Shown here: in pieces, positions 9,236-18,709 of the stretch
Position numbering within the stretch: position 1 is the first letter of the stretch
How the letters are laid out: each line of letters begins with the position of its first letter
DNA from: Planctomycetaceae bacterium
GTDB lineage: Bacteria > Planctomycetota > Planctomycetia > Pirellulales > Pirellulaceae
Assembly (NCBI GenBank): GCA_018660825.1
Contig: JABJJO010000014.1
Location: 27,383 to 91,382 of the forward strand
Reading direction: 5' to 3'
DNA: 64,000 bases
Position numbers and translations under genes: made by a program
The notes under the pieces: generated by a model
The model's database searches: none
The model's input: only the letters and a program-made list of their open reading frames with translations
Told to the model about the DNA's origin: nothing

Positions 9236-10549
9236 TTATACGATTAACTCTTGTCGGACTTTACCACCATTGACGATTTCGATTGGACGGTCGCCAGGAG
9301 CCATTAACTCCTTGTCGGCCGTGATTCCTAGACGGTTGTAAATGGTAGTGGCCCAGTCTTCAACGGTCAGTGCATCTTCTTCAGGCTCACTGGCTGTCGC
9401 ATTGGACTTTCCGTAAACAATGCCTTGTTTAATACCGCCACCTGCCATGACAACACTGAAAACTTTAGGCCAATGGTCACGCCCAGCGCTGGCGTTGATT
9501 TTTGGTGTGCGGCCAAATTCAGAACCGACAAGCACTAACGTTGAGTCCAGTAGTCCGCGATCTGATAGGTCTTGGATCAATGCAGCGTAGGCTTGATCTA
9601 AGGCCGGCACTTGGCCTTTGATGGCGCCATCAATGTTGGTGTGCATGTCCCAACCACCGTAGGTGAGGGTGACAAAGCGAACACCAGATTCAACGAGTCG
9701 ACGCGCTAGTAGCATCCGAGCACCGGCCGTGTTGCGACCGTACTTGTCGCGAGTAGCAGCATCTTCTTTGTTGATGTCAAACGCTTCACGTGCTTTTTGA
9801 CTGCTGATCAGGCTGTAAGCTCGATTGTAAAAAGTATCGACTGCATCGAGCGAATCAGTTTTCTCTTTCGAGGCAAAGTAGTCATTGACCGTTGAAAGCA
9901 TCTTGCGACGTTTTGTGAAACGATTGTCGTCCACTCCACCAGGTAGCTTGAGATCGCGTACTTGGAAGTTGCCACTGGCTGGGTCGGCACCAAGGCTGAA
10001 TCCAGCATATGAACTGCTGAGGTAACCGGTTCCAGCAAATCGGTTGGGCTGGTTTGGAATGCAGACGTACGGAGGCAGGTTTTCGCGAGGGCCAAATTCG
10101 TGCGATACGACAGAACCCATACTTGGGAATTCCAAGGCTGGGCTAGGGCGATAGCCGGTGAACATGTTATGGGTTCCGCGTTCGTGAGCGGCTTCACCGT
10201 GTGTCATAGAACGACAGATCGCAATCTTGTCAGCGATCTTCGAAGTATTCTTCATCATTTCATTGAGGCGAGTTCCGGGTACATTGGTTTCAATGCTATC
10301 CATCGGTCCACGATATTCAATTGGAGCGAAGGGTTTGGGATCCCAAGTCTCTTGGTGAGCACAGCCACCAGGGAGATAGATATAGATGACCGATTTGGCT
10401 GGACCTTCTTTACTCTCGTAAAATTTTTGGTCCCCACGAGCTTCTTCCATTCGTAAGTAGTCTGAAAGGCTAAGCCCCAGTCCACCTAAGAATCCAACTT
10501 GCATAAAGGATCGACGCCCAATACTGCTGCCCTTGCACTTGTTAACCAT
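9236..10549 (-). CDS. DUF1501 protein with twin-arginine signal
   Basis: The 437-residue product begins with a Tat-type signal (GRRSFMQVGFLGGLGLSLSDYL). It then shows the alkaline phosphatase-superfamily-like DUF1501 fold: IYIYLPGGCAHQETWDPKP, PGTRLNEMM, MTHGEAAHERGTHNMFTGYRPSP, VTLTYGGWDMHTN, and GSEFGRTPKIN followed by GRDHWPKVFSVVMAGGG. The Asp and His residues in these motifs resemble sulfatase-type metal ligands, but no activity is established for the family. ATG 10549 has GGAG about 7 bases upstream; a longer frame to 10600 lacks this. It is the first gene of the operon, exported folded, and so could act with the cytochrome-like partners outside the cytoplasm. Confidence 0.92.
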   Translation of the reverse strand: MVNKCKGSSIGRRSFMQVGFLGGLGLSLSDYLRMEEARGDQKFYESKEGPAKSVIYIYLPGGCAHQETWDPKPFAPIEYRGPMDSIETNVPGTRLNEMMKNTSKIADKIAICRSMTHGEAAHERGTHNMFTGYRPSPALEFPSMGSVVSHEFGPRENLPPYVCIPNQPNRFAGTGYLSSSYAGFSLGADPASGNFQVRDLKLPGGVDDNRFTKRRKMLSTVNDYFASKEKTDSLDAVDTFYNRAYSLISSQKAREAFDINKEDAATRDKYGRNTAGARMLLARRLVESGVRFVTLTYGGWDMHTNIDGAIKGQVPALDQAYAALIQDLSDRGLLDSTLVLVGSEFGRTPKINASAGRDHWPKVFSVVMAGGGIKQGIVYGKSNATASEPEEDALTVEDWATTIYNRLGITADKELMAPGDRPIEIVNGGKVRQELIV

Positions 10550-11054
10550 CGGTTTCTCCGCGTGTGGTTGTAATGATGTTGCGACAGTTAATCTGTGCAC
10601 AAATCAAATAATTAAAATTGACTTCGAAATAAACGGTTTCTCAATCAAGGTGATTTGAAAACGTATAAAATATAGGTTTGTTTAACAATTTATTGTAACG
10701 AATTGAGGACAACAAATGTTGAATTTCGAGAAGTTACAACTGTTAATATTAAAGGTAGGTGCGTCGACGTTTTTGGGCCTGAGGGGGGGAGGGTTGGTGG
10801 GTTGTTAATTACGCGACGTTCATCAATCGCAAAAAGCATCAAATAGATGAAGTCACTGGTTTATTAGAAAACGCAGACGTACCGTAAACCTTATATTTAA
10901 GTCAATTATAAGTCAATCATTCCAACGGGGGGGATGCGAGTATTAGCGTGTTTAATAGTGTTTTCGCACTGTTAAAACGTTAGGTTTGATGGTTGTTGTT
11001 GGATTGGACCTTTGTTTTGGTCAGTATTTGCAAGTTAAGTGTGATGCGGATGCT
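10550..11054. other. Gap with a G-quadruplex-like tract
   Basis: This 505-bp region upstream of the DUF1501 operon has no supported gene. On the plus strand 10775-10801 contains four G-tracts of three or more (loops of 5, 1 and 5 bases), a classical quadruplex pattern, and another seven-G run occurs near 10927-10933. The rest is AT-rich with T/A runs. The promoter of the cytochrome operon must lie here, but I could not place it confidently. Confidence 0.55.
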
Positions 11055-11285
11055 CTATGATGCCAGTGGCAGTGCTCTTAGATCCGCTTCGATTAGTAGT
11101 TTACTTGGATGCTGTAGCGTATGAGGTTCATCTGGATATCGCTCCAGTTCATCACGTAGCACTTTAACGTCGGCAGGGGCTTCAATTCCCAAGCGGACCT
11201 TGTCTCCACTGACCTTTACAATTGTTAATGTTATCGAATCACCAAGTTTAATTTTTTCGCAAACCTTGCGTGATAGTACCAGCAT
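11055..11285 (-). CDS. csrA: Carbon storage regulator CsrA
   Basis: The 76-residue protein starts with MLVLSRKVCEKIKLGDSITLTIVKV and continues with GDKVRLGIEAPADVKVLRDEL, the full CsrA beta-strand core including the RNA-binding first and last strands. It binds GGA motifs in mRNA leaders and blocks or alters translation. The tail is about 15 residues longer than the E. coli form. A GGAGG lies 10 bases before the ATG and is itself a GGA motif, so self-regulation is plausible. No fliW is visible beside it. It follows an unknown gene on the same strand at a distance of 168 bp. Confidence 0.96.
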   Translation of the reverse strand: MLVLSRKVCEKIKLGDSITLTIVKVSGDKVRLGIEAPADVKVLRDELERYPDEPHTLQHPSKLLIEADLRALPLAS

Positions 11286-11453
11286 ATTTCTAATGCCTCC
11301 GATTTTATAAATAATATATTTGAGCTTTACCGAGATTCTCTGTTTCGCGTTCCCAGGCTTCTAATGATTCAAGCGTTGAACGTGTTTTCAGTGCGATTAC
11401 TTTTGTTCTGGTAAAGAATAATGACTTTAAATAATTAAGGGCTTGTGACCGTG

Positions 11454-11765
11454 CTAGCTAGCAAGTGCCAGTTGTTCACAGGGTTCATTCATGTCAACAG
11501 CTAGCTTCTGGCGACGTTGACCTGTTGAATCATAGAACAGCACGGTATTAGAGATTGTTTCCCAAACGGCAGTCAGCTTAACGCTTCGTGGGCCGTGTAG
11601 GCAGAATAGCATTCCGCAGGGAGTTCCCTGTTTTGTTAAGACCCGCTCCGAAAGGGGGAATGCTCCAGGTTGTAAATGATAAAACTCACATAAGACGTTT
11701 TGGATTTTTGTCCGAAGGTCCAGCAGGTCCATGACCCGCACTCGCTGGGAGTTCTTTTCTTGCAT
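11454..11765 (-). CDS. Hypothetical protein upstream of csrA
   Basis: This 103-residue cytoplasmic protein has two Cys residues in the middle (TPCGMLFCLHGP) and a beta-rich centre (SVKLTAVWETISNTVLFYDSTGQR). It has no membrane segment. AAAAGAG precedes the ATG at a fitting distance; an internal Met at codon 12 is an alternative start. The sequence reads like a real small alpha/beta protein, but I do not recognise the family. It is co-directional with csrA and may share its transcript. It is not FliW, the usual CsrA antagonist. Confidence 0.6.
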   Translation of the reverse strand: MQEKNSQRVRVMDLLDLRTKIQNVLCEFYHLQPGAFPLSERVLTKQGTPCGMLFCLHGPRSVKLTAVWETISNTVLFYDSTGQRRQKLAVDMNEPCEQLALAS

Positions 11766-12150
11766 AGCGCTCTTTTCAATCCATAGCCAATCAAGCTAAT
11801 GACGCCGATTGGCCATGTCTTAATATAGGGTGAATGGGAATAAAAGGTGATATGGAGACTATCGGGAGTTAGTGCAAGATTAATTGATTAGGGAATTGGT
11901 TTCTTTCAAAAAGCTCAAAAAGAATGGGTCTGCTATTCCGGACAAGTAGGGTGTAACGGTTATACGGTTTTCAGGTGTTCATTGGTGTAGCAGAGACTCA
12001 CCGCGGAGACTTAAATAGGCATTTATCGATCCTGTAAGCAATACTTAACGTACTATGGTTTGACTGCCCGAAATATGTTCTGTGTGGATTGGGATAAAAT
12101 CGGTTTACTGTGGTTACCTATTATAATCAAGCGATAAATAAAGGGATTCG
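11766..12150. other. Divergent promoter region upstream of the epimerase gene
   Basis: This 385-bp gap has no gene. A perfect TATAAT at 12122-12127 lies 24 bp before the plus-strand start and would give a very short leader; I see no good -35 at 16-18 bp. AAGGGA at 12141-12146 is the ribosome site of the next gene. Confidence 0.45.
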
Positions 12151-13125
12151 ATGTCTATTAAGAAGCGAGTTTTAATCACTGGGGGAGCTGGTTTTTTGGG
12201 CTCTTTTCTATGCGAGAGTATGGTTGAGCGTGGCCATGACGTGATTTGCTTGGACAACTTTTTCACTAGCCAAAAGATGAATGTTCAGCATTTATTGAGC
12301 CACAGCAATTTTGAGCTTGTGCGGCATGATATCACGATGCCGATTTGGTTAGAGGTCGACGAGATATATAACTTGGCTTGTCCGGCTGCGCCAGGCCATT
12401 ATCAGTTCAATCCCATTAAGACGCTGAAGACATCAGTGCTTGGTGCGATTCATGTTCTGGGAATGGCTAAACGGTGTCGTGCTCGAGTGTTACAAGCATC
12501 GACGAGTGAAGTTTATGGAGATCCAAGTGAGCATCCACAAACTGAATCTTATCGAGGGAGTGTCAATCCGGTGGGACCGCGGGCATGTTACGACGAGGGT
12601 AAGCGAGCCGCGGAGACCTTGTTTATGGATTACTACCGCAGCCATGATATTGATATTCGCATCGTGCGGATTTTTAATACGTATGGTCCTCGGATGCACC
12701 CATTTGATGGCCGTGTTGTTTCCAACTTTATCCGACAAGCACTACAACACGAACCGATTACGATTTTTGGCGACGGATCTCAAACTAGATCCTTTTGCTA
12801 TCGAGATGACCTTGTTCGCGGATTAATTGCCATGATGGACAATGCAGAAGGTTTCTGTGGTCCCGTGAATATTGGGAATCCAGGTGAGTTTACGATTTTG
12901 GAACTAGCTGAAAAAATCATCGCGATCACAGACAGTCGCAGTGAAATTGTTCACGAAGAATTACCGACGGACGATCCGGTGCGTCGACAGCCGGATATTT
13001 CTCTAGCGCAAGAAAAACTCGACTGGGAACCTACTATCGACTTAGCAACGGGATTGGCAGAAACAGTGGAATGGTTTCGCAGTATTGATATGAGCGACTA
13101 CCGTCCCCCGACGCCAAATTACTAA
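12151..13125 (+). CDS. UDP-glucuronate decarboxylase-like SDR epimerase
   Basis: This is a 324-residue extended short-chain dehydrogenase. It has GGAGFLG (11-17) for NAD binding, DNF after the second strand, [13 protein letters not shown], the TSEVYGDP segment (118-125) and catalytic Y147 and K151 in [15 protein letters not shown] and [15 protein letters not shown] complete the UXS pattern. Such enzymes convert UDP-glucuronate to UDP-xylose, a precursor for surface glycans. An AAGGGA site lies about 5 bases before the ATG. No other sugar-nucleotide genes are adjacent, so the exact substrate rests on sequence type; dTDP-glucose dehydratase is the less likely alternative. Confidence 0.88.
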   Translation: MSIKKRVLITGGAGFLGSFLCESMVERGHDVICLDNFFTSQKMNVQHLLSHSNFELVRHDITMPIWLEVDEIYNLACPAAPGHYQFNPIKTLKTSVLGAIHVLGMAKRCRARVLQASTSEVYGDPSEHPQTESYRGSVNPVGPRACYDEGKRAAETLFMDYYRSHDIDIRIVRIFNTYGPRMHPFDGRVVSNFIRQALQHEPITIFGDGSQTRSFCYRDDLVRGLIAMMDNAEGFCGPVNIGNPGEFTILELAEKIIAITDSRSEIVHEELPTDDPVRRQPDISLAQEKLDWEPTIDLATGLAETVEWFRSIDMSDYRPPTPNY

Positions 13126-13151
13126 ATCACTGCCGTCGATTCTACGCCTGC

Positions 13152-14102
13152 TTACTTCTTGGCGCTACTGTAGATTTTGAATTGCTTGGCGATTTCTGCT
13201 TCTTGCGTTGTCCCTTTGTGAATATACACTCGGTAGCGCAAAGTAATCGTCTCACCTTTGGCTAGTGTATGGGAACCATCGATGTTGTTGTCCCCTTTGA
13301 AATGGTGCAGGCCAAAAGGGTTAGCGGTAAAGAGGCCATAAGTTCTGACATGCCAATACGTTGGAAAACGAAAACTACTGGGGTGGTTCATAATAGCGAT
13401 ACCAACCGTGTTGTCTTTAACCGGTCCAACATAATCAACCCACGGAGCGGCTTTGCCCCACGCAGCGCCATCTTTGTCACCATTGGCATTGAGAACGGTA
13501 CCACCTAAGTCAGCAGTAATTTTCATGCTGCCGGCAGTGCGGACTCCAAAGGAACCTTCTTTCGTATCGCCAAATTTAACGGGTCCATCGCTAGCCGTGA
13601 CGGTCGTGTCAAAGTCGATCCAGTAGGCGGTTTTGTTAGCGCCAAACGTGAGTCGGCGAATGTCTTGGCACTGTCGTTTGCCGTTGGGCCCGATCCAATC
13701 ATTTGTTGTTTCGATAACAGCTGCGTTGCCACTTTTAAGAGTCGTGAATTTTTGGTGGATGATGTTCCCGTGCCCTTCTACTTCACTCCAGAAATCAATA
13801 CCATTGACGTCACCATGGGTGAACCAAAAAGAGCGGTGGTGAATATGGTCATTTCGTTCATGTTCACCGGCCTCACGCATTGGATAGGCACGAGTGATTT
13901 CATTGCCGTGTGGCCCAATGAGTGGCCACAATATCGGTTTGGCGCCCGATTTGATGAGGTAGTGTGTTAGTAGCTTGCCATTGCGAGTAACTTTGACACC
14001 GGCATCAGTTTTAGTAATCTGAAAGTCATCTGCAGTGGTAACGTTTGACAAGGCAAACAACAGAGTGAGGCAAAGTAGAATCTTGGTTGTTCGGGCAATC
14101 AT
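13152..14102 (-). CDS. Secreted DUF6807 (PmoA-like) protein
   Basis: The 316-residue protein has a signal peptide (1-24, cut near TTADD), followed by a beta-sandwich typical of the DUF6807/PmoA-family proteins common in planctomycetes. The conserved core ERNDHIHHRSFWFTHGDVNG is rich in His and lies near residues 80-100; MNHPSSFRFPTYWHVR and NPFGLHHF follow. The family is named after methane oxygenase PmoA, but there is no reason to expect methane oxidation; roles linked to carbohydrate processing are only suspected. It is convergent with the epimerase gene, 26 bp apart. Confidence 0.85.
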   Translation of the reverse strand: MIARTTKILLCLTLLFALSNVTTADDFQITKTDAGVKVTRNGKLLTHYLIKSGAKPILWPLIGPHGNEITRAYPMREAGEHERNDHIHHRSFWFTHGDVNGIDFWSEVEGHGNIIHQKFTTLKSGNAAVIETTNDWIGPNGKRQCQDIRRLTFGANKTAYWIDFDTTVTASDGPVKFGDTKEGSFGVRTAGSMKITADLGGTVLNANGDKDGAAWGKAAPWVDYVGPVKDNTVGIAIMNHPSSFRFPTYWHVRTYGLFTANPFGLHHFKGDNNIDGSHTLAKGETITLRYRVYIHKGTTQEAEIAKQFKIYSSAKK

Positions 14103-14230
14103 GGCGGTTGTTATCCGTTGCTAGTGAAGTGGTAACTATCAACGAATTGTAACACTCTATAATTGCGTGTGCAAACTGGACACAAGGCCGACAATGCCAT
14201 GGCAAGGCAGCCACAATGTTCAATGCAACA

Positions 14231-16957
14231 TTAATACAATGCTTCAACGCCAACGTAGACGAATGCTGGCGGGCCAGTGCGGGGGCCGTAGGGATGCCGT
14301 GTGACCACGTATTTTTCATTGAATATATTTTGAGCTCCACCGAATATTTTCCAATTTTCGTTAAACATATAGTATGCCGACATGTCCCAGATGAAGTAGG
14401 CGCTGGTGGTACCATAGCGAGCGTCGGTGGAAACCCCGTCAACAAACGTTTCGTTGCTGGCTGTGGTATAGGTCGCATCGGCGTAGGTTCCAGTGATATC
14501 GAACCCGCTCTTGTCAAAATGCCACCCTGCCCCCAAGGTCAGCGTAAACTCTGGGATGTAAGGAACTAGTGCGCCGGCTTGTCCTCCAGCAAAAATCGAC
14601 TCGGCATTATGCGACAACGTATCGGTTAGCAATGCAGCATCGGTGTAGGTGGCACTGACAAACAACGGATTGTTAAAGTCAAGGTTTTTATCAATTCCGC
14701 GGTCGTATTGCAGTGTGAATTCAAGTCCGTTGGCATAAAGAGAACCGACTTGGTCGTTGGATTCTGGGTCGGCTCCGGAACCAACATTATCCAGAACGAT
14801 GAGATCGTTGAAGTGGGAATAAAAGTATAGTAACTGACCAACTACTGCTCGGTCCGGATTTGTATAACGCCAGCCAAATTCGCTGGCGATCACTTCTTCT
14901 TCACTCAAACCACTCGTCAACTTCTTAGGATCTGGCGGAGAAACTCCTCGATTGATACTTGCTAGGAAACTTAAATTCTCGGTTTTCTTATAGGTCAAGC
15001 CAAAGCCGCCGCTGGTCATGGTCAAGCTTCCGGTGTTATCCTGAGGCGTATTCTCATTGGCAAAGCGTTGGTACCGCATGTCCATCTTTTCTACTCGGAT
15101 GCCAGGCGTTAACGTCCACTTACCGCGACTCATCCTATCCATTGCCCAGAACGCAGTTGCATTGGTTGTCTGGCGACGGTCACCGGCTGCTCCCCAAGTT
15201 CCTGCATTAAATCCCGAAACGCCTCCGACTGAATTGGTTTCATAGAAATCTTGCCGTTGGAAACGGCGAATGCGATCTGCGTTGAAACGTAGTCCCAGTT
15301 GAATGTCATGATCCCACTTAGACCCTTGCATTGCTAAGTTCATGACGCCCTGATAACCCCATGAATAATAGTCGCGATTATTATGCTTAACACCGAGGAC
15401 TCCGGCTTGCGTACCATTGAGCACTCCATACCCCGCTGCGTTGCCAATGGGGTCGCCGAGCACATTAGAGACACCATAGCTGGTACCCATGCTCGCGAGA
15501 TCGCCATCGTAGAGCTTGTTGAGTTTGTACCAGTCGCGGTGGAATTTGTTGTAATACACTGTTTGGGCAATTGTCATCCAATCGACTTCTTGATCGCCAA
15601 TGATCCACCGCAAGTAGTTACGAGCGCCATAGGTTTGCATGTTGTCAAAACGAGTACCGCTATAACGAGCATAGGGGTCGGCATTGAAGTCAGCCATTGT
15701 TTGTCCCACGTAGCCGTCATTGGCTTGGAAGGAAGTGTATCCAGTTTTCACTTCAAAGCGTTGATACGTGTCGACGTCACCAGGTTCCCAAAACATCTTG
15801 AACATAGGTTCTTGCTTGGTGAACCCGGTGTCTTGAGCGTTTTGGATGGGGTAATTTACGCCGTCGATTTTTCGGAATCCGTCTGTTTCCCGAAAATATC
15901 CTTCGATCAACCACCCCACTCTGCCACCATCAGGCGTTTCCATGGTATTGCCGAGCCACGTATGCATGCGCATTTCATTGTTCGTGCCAAACAAGAAATT
16001 CGTGTAAATAGTTTTGCGATCGGGAATGGGAGTGGAGAGGAAGTTAATCGCGCCACCGGTACTGTGTGGACCAAATTGTATCTGGCTACTGCCCTTAAAT
16101 ACTTCCACGGCACTCATGCGTCCGACTGTCGGGAAGAAGTAGGCTGAAGGTGCGGAGTAGGGCGCGGGAGCGACTAGGATACCATCTTCCATCAGGGAGA
16201 TTTTGGCACTACGCCCCATGTCCGCACCGCGTAGGGAAATATTGGGGAAATTACCGAATCCGTCTTCTTCGCGTAGATAGACGCCGGGCACGTTATTTAG
16301 GATACGGTTGGGATTGTCGTAAGCTTTACTCTTGAGAGGTCCAAGTTCCAAAAAAGCTCCGGAACCACCCGCATCAAATGCACCTTCGAGGTTGCCAAAA
16401 ATTGTGCCTGATCCCAGCACAGGGGCAAAGGCCGGTTGGTGTCCTTCTACGGTGACCCCAGGAACGGTTGGTGGTTCGTCGTCATCGTCACCGTTTGCTT
16501 CCACTGTATCTGCAGTTTTATCAGGTTCTTCAGCGTCAGTCGCTGTACCTTGGGCGATTTGTGTCTCACCGCTAGGTTCATCATCGAGTTGTATTGGGCT
16601 TTCGGTTTCGAACAATTCATCAAGCAGTTGTTTTGGCGCCACAAGCAACGGTTTATTTAATAGTTTTTGCAGCGGCTTTTCTTTTGCTTTTTCTTCAGGT
16701 TGACGCGGCTCATTTTCTTCTGACACATCAGCTTGAATTGCTACATCTTTAGCAGGTAGGGGTGTCGGCAGTAGTTCAGCTTCTCCTGAAGCAATCGTCG
16801 GCGCTGTTGGAACATCGGTTGACGAAAGCGTGGGAGATTTGGAAGAAGGTGATGTGTTCTCTGCAGCGGCTAGATACGTTAGGCCGAATGCGAAGATGCT
16901 GGCGACAACCCATCGCAGTGATCGATGATAATTGATGATGGTTTGTTTTTTTCGCAT
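14231..16957 (-). CDS. TonB-dependent outer membrane receptor, FecA-like
   Basis: This 908-residue protein has an export signal (to about 32), then a long Pro/Glu/Ala/Ser-rich extension to about 160, then a plug (NRILNNVPGVYLREEDGFGNFPNISLRG, LMEDGILVAPAPYSAPSAYFFP, VEVFKGSSQIQFGPHSTGGAINF) and a 22-strand-type barrel ending in a C-terminal aromatic Tyr. The plug most resembles ferric citrate/siderophore receptors. Downstream of exbB-exbD and a secreted unknown on the same strand and near tonB-hemP, it is probably the receptor of an iron or heme uptake system. The roughly 130-residue low-complexity extension is longer than usual and lacks a clear STN signalling domain. Confidence 0.9.
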   Translation of the reverse strand: MRKKQTIINYHRSLRWVVASIFAFGLTYLAAAENTSPSSKSPTLSSTDVPTAPTIASGEAELLPTPLPAKDVAIQADVSEENEPRQPEEKAKEKPLQKLLNKPLLVAPKQLLDELFETESPIQLDDEPSGETQIAQGTATDAEEPDKTADTVEANGDDDDEPPTVPGVTVEGHQPAFAPVLGSGTIFGNLEGAFDAGGSGAFLELGPLKSKAYDNPNRILNNVPGVYLREEDGFGNFPNISLRGADMGRSAKISLMEDGILVAPAPYSAPSAYFFPTVGRMSAVEVFKGSSQIQFGPHSTGGAINFLSTPIPDRKTIYTNFLFGTNNEMRMHTWLGNTMETPDGGRVGWLIEGYFRETDGFRKIDGVNYPIQNAQDTGFTKQEPMFKMFWEPGDVDTYQRFEVKTGYTSFQANDGYVGQTMADFNADPYARYSGTRFDNMQTYGARNYLRWIIGDQEVDWMTIAQTVYYNKFHRDWYKLNKLYDGDLASMGTSYGVSNVLGDPIGNAAGYGVLNGTQAGVLGVKHNNRDYYSWGYQGVMNLAMQGSKWDHDIQLGLRFNADRIRRFQRQDFYETNSVGGVSGFNAGTWGAAGDRRQTTNATAFWAMDRMSRGKWTLTPGIRVEKMDMRYQRFANENTPQDNTGSLTMTSGGFGLTYKKTENLSFLASINRGVSPPDPKKLTSGLSEEEVIASEFGWRYTNPDRAVVGQLLYFYSHFNDLIVLDNVGSGADPESNDQVGSLYANGLEFTLQYDRGIDKNLDFNNPLFVSATYTDAALLTDTLSHNAESIFAGGQAGALVPYIPEFTLTLGAGWHFDKSGFDITGTYADATYTTASNETFVDGVSTDARYGTTSAYFIWDMSAYYMFNENWKIFGGAQNIFNEKYVVTRHPYGPRTGPPAFVYVGVEALY

Positions 16958-17235
16958 AATTAAAATCCAGAATGTGTAAGTAACGAGAAAACGAACTTAA
17001 ATAGCCGTTCTTGTTGTATATTTGCCTGGATTGGAGCATTGCATGATCGCGCAAATGAATGCGTACCATGTCTTTACAATCTGGGTACGTGCCTATGTGT
17101 TTGGTAGTTTTTGCTACGGTTTAAAAGAAAACCTGCAGCGCAAATCGTCTACAAAGAGGCAAACCTTAAAGAAAAACGAAGAAATATTTGAACCCTCTGC
17201 TTGCGGTTTTGGGCCGCAGCAAAGGTCTACAGAAG

Positions 17236-18033
17236 CTATCGGTTGCTTTGGGCGGCTTGGATTTTCAATTGCCAGAATTCGTCAGCAGAGACCTCTTTGA
17301 AGCTCGCTATTTGATCACCAGTTTTGCTGATTCGTTTGCGGTCGGTATTGGTGAGTTGCCAGTTGATCGTATGTTCCGAGCGTACGATTTGTTTGCGTAG
17401 ACCAACTTCATCGAGCATCAAAGTTCGTTTGATTGATTTAGGCATTAGTTTTTGTTTCGCCATGAGTCGATTGAGTTCAAATCGCGAGTAGGGTGGCAGA
17501 TTGCCGATGCGAGTGCTATTTAGGCGAGCAGCCCAGTCAGCGAAATGTCGGTACCGTTGAATTGCGGAATCGAATTTAGGCGCTATCCCAGTTGCTTGAT
17601 ACGTCAGATGGTCACTAGTCACGCGAACCGTCTTTGTAGAGAGGTTAAACTCATGTTGGAGTTTGGGCTGAACGTATTTTGTTAACGCTGTGCTGCTGGT
17701 TTGCGAGAGTACTTGATCCAGAAATTGGACTAGGAAATCTTTAGTGAGTATTGTTTTAACTTTTCGTTGTGGGTCGAGTAGTACGAACCGACCGCGTTTT
17801 ACGTCAAATACAGTGATCTCACCGAACTCGGATTCATTTTCAATAAAATCATAGATCGTTGTGCCGTTGAACATGGTTAAGCTATTCACTGCAGGCGCGG
17901 AATTGTTGCCTACAAAGACGGAAGTCTGCATGCGAAAATCTTCGCTTTGGCCATGAGTTGCCGAGGCGACGGCCAACATGACAGCGAGTGCAAGGAGAGC
18001 CGGAAAACGATGACGAATGCTTGTATATTTCAT
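17236..18033 (-). CDS. Secreted hypothetical protein in the iron-uptake locus
   Basis: This protein has 265 residues with a signal peptide (1-28, cut after ATHG). The mature part starts with a beta-rich stretch (NSLTMFNGTTIYDFIENESEFGEITVFDVKRGRFVLLDP), followed by helical and basic segments. It has no cysteines or known metal motif. The phrase FDVKRGRFVLLDPQRK resembles proteins that read out a stored reference state, but I do not recognise the family. It lies between exbD and the TonB receptor on the same strand and so may belong to the uptake system as a periplasmic component; this rests on position alone. Confidence 0.65.
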   Translation of the reverse strand: MKYTSIRHRFPALLALAVMLAVASATHGQSEDFRMQTSVFVGNNSAPAVNSLTMFNGTTIYDFIENESEFGEITVFDVKRGRFVLLDPQRKVKTILTKDFLVQFLDQVLSQTSSTALTKYVQPKLQHEFNLSTKTVRVTSDHLTYQATGIAPKFDSAIQRYRHFADWAARLNSTRIGNLPPYSRFELNRLMAKQKLMPKSIKRTLMLDEVGLRKQIVRSEHTINWQLTNTDRKRISKTGDQIASFKEVSADEFWQLKIQAAQSNR

Positions 18034-18310
18034 GAATGCGTAGGCCTTAGATTGATGAGAATAGTATCAATTTGGCGCAATGATCTATATGCGACAGGTG
18101 CGGATTTTACCGCAAAAAGCGAACTCGTGTAAATGTTAATCTGGGTGGCGGATGCCCGTCAAACGGTACAGGTGATGGTGCTTAAAATGCAAAAGAGAGC
18201 TTTATCTAACGGTGGGGTCGAATCAAGGCAACCCGATACTGCGTTTGTGTCGGCGGACAAGCTAGGCCGTGAATTATTAGGACTGGAGATGGTAGCCGTG
18301 AGAGACGGGG

Positions 18311-18709
18311 CTAATCGGTTTGGTGGGCGATGTTGACGTTGACGGCGCCGTTTTGTTTGGCGATGTCGAGAGCGCGAACGAAGGCAGAAAATTTAATGTC
18401 TGAGTCACCTCGGATGGTGATTACCTTTTTGTCAGTATCTTTCAGGAGCTGGCGAATTTCGGGGCCGAGTGTTTCAAATGTGACTTGCTGCTTGTTTATG
18501 TGGATAGTGTCGTCACTTGAAAGTGTGACCATAATCTGATCGGTGGATGAGACGCTGCCAGCTTCAGCTGTTGGCAACGTGAGCTTGATCGATGGAGTGA
18601 GGAAGGTTGAGGAGAGCATGAAGAAAATGAGCAATTGAAAGATGCAGTCAATCAGTGGGCTCAGTTCCATCCGTAATCCTGGGCGTCGTTGTCGCTGGAT
18701 TGGTTTCAT
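18311..18709 (-). CDS. exbD: ExbD/TolR biopolymer transport protein
   Basis: The 132-residue protein has a short basic cytoplasmic start, one membrane helix (LSPLIDCIFQLLIFFMLSSTFL) with the essential Asp in its first third, and a periplasmic domain ending near NIAHQTD. It forms the proton channel with ExbB and energises TonB. Its ATG overlaps the exbB stop (ATGA), so the two are translationally coupled. The nearby tonB and TonB receptor favour ExbD over TolR. Confidence 0.93.
   Translation of the reverse strand: MKPIQRQRRPGLRMELSPLIDCIFQLLIFFMLSSTFLTPSIKLTLPTAEAGSVSSTDQIMVTLSSDDTIHINKQQVTFETLGPEIRQLLKDTDKKVITIRGDSDIKFSAFVRALDIAKQNGAVNVNIAHQTD

Noticed and set aside
15383..16147. 254-codon plus-strand ORF opposite the TonB receptor
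   Set aside because: The minus-strand receptor is a clear family match over this whole stretch.
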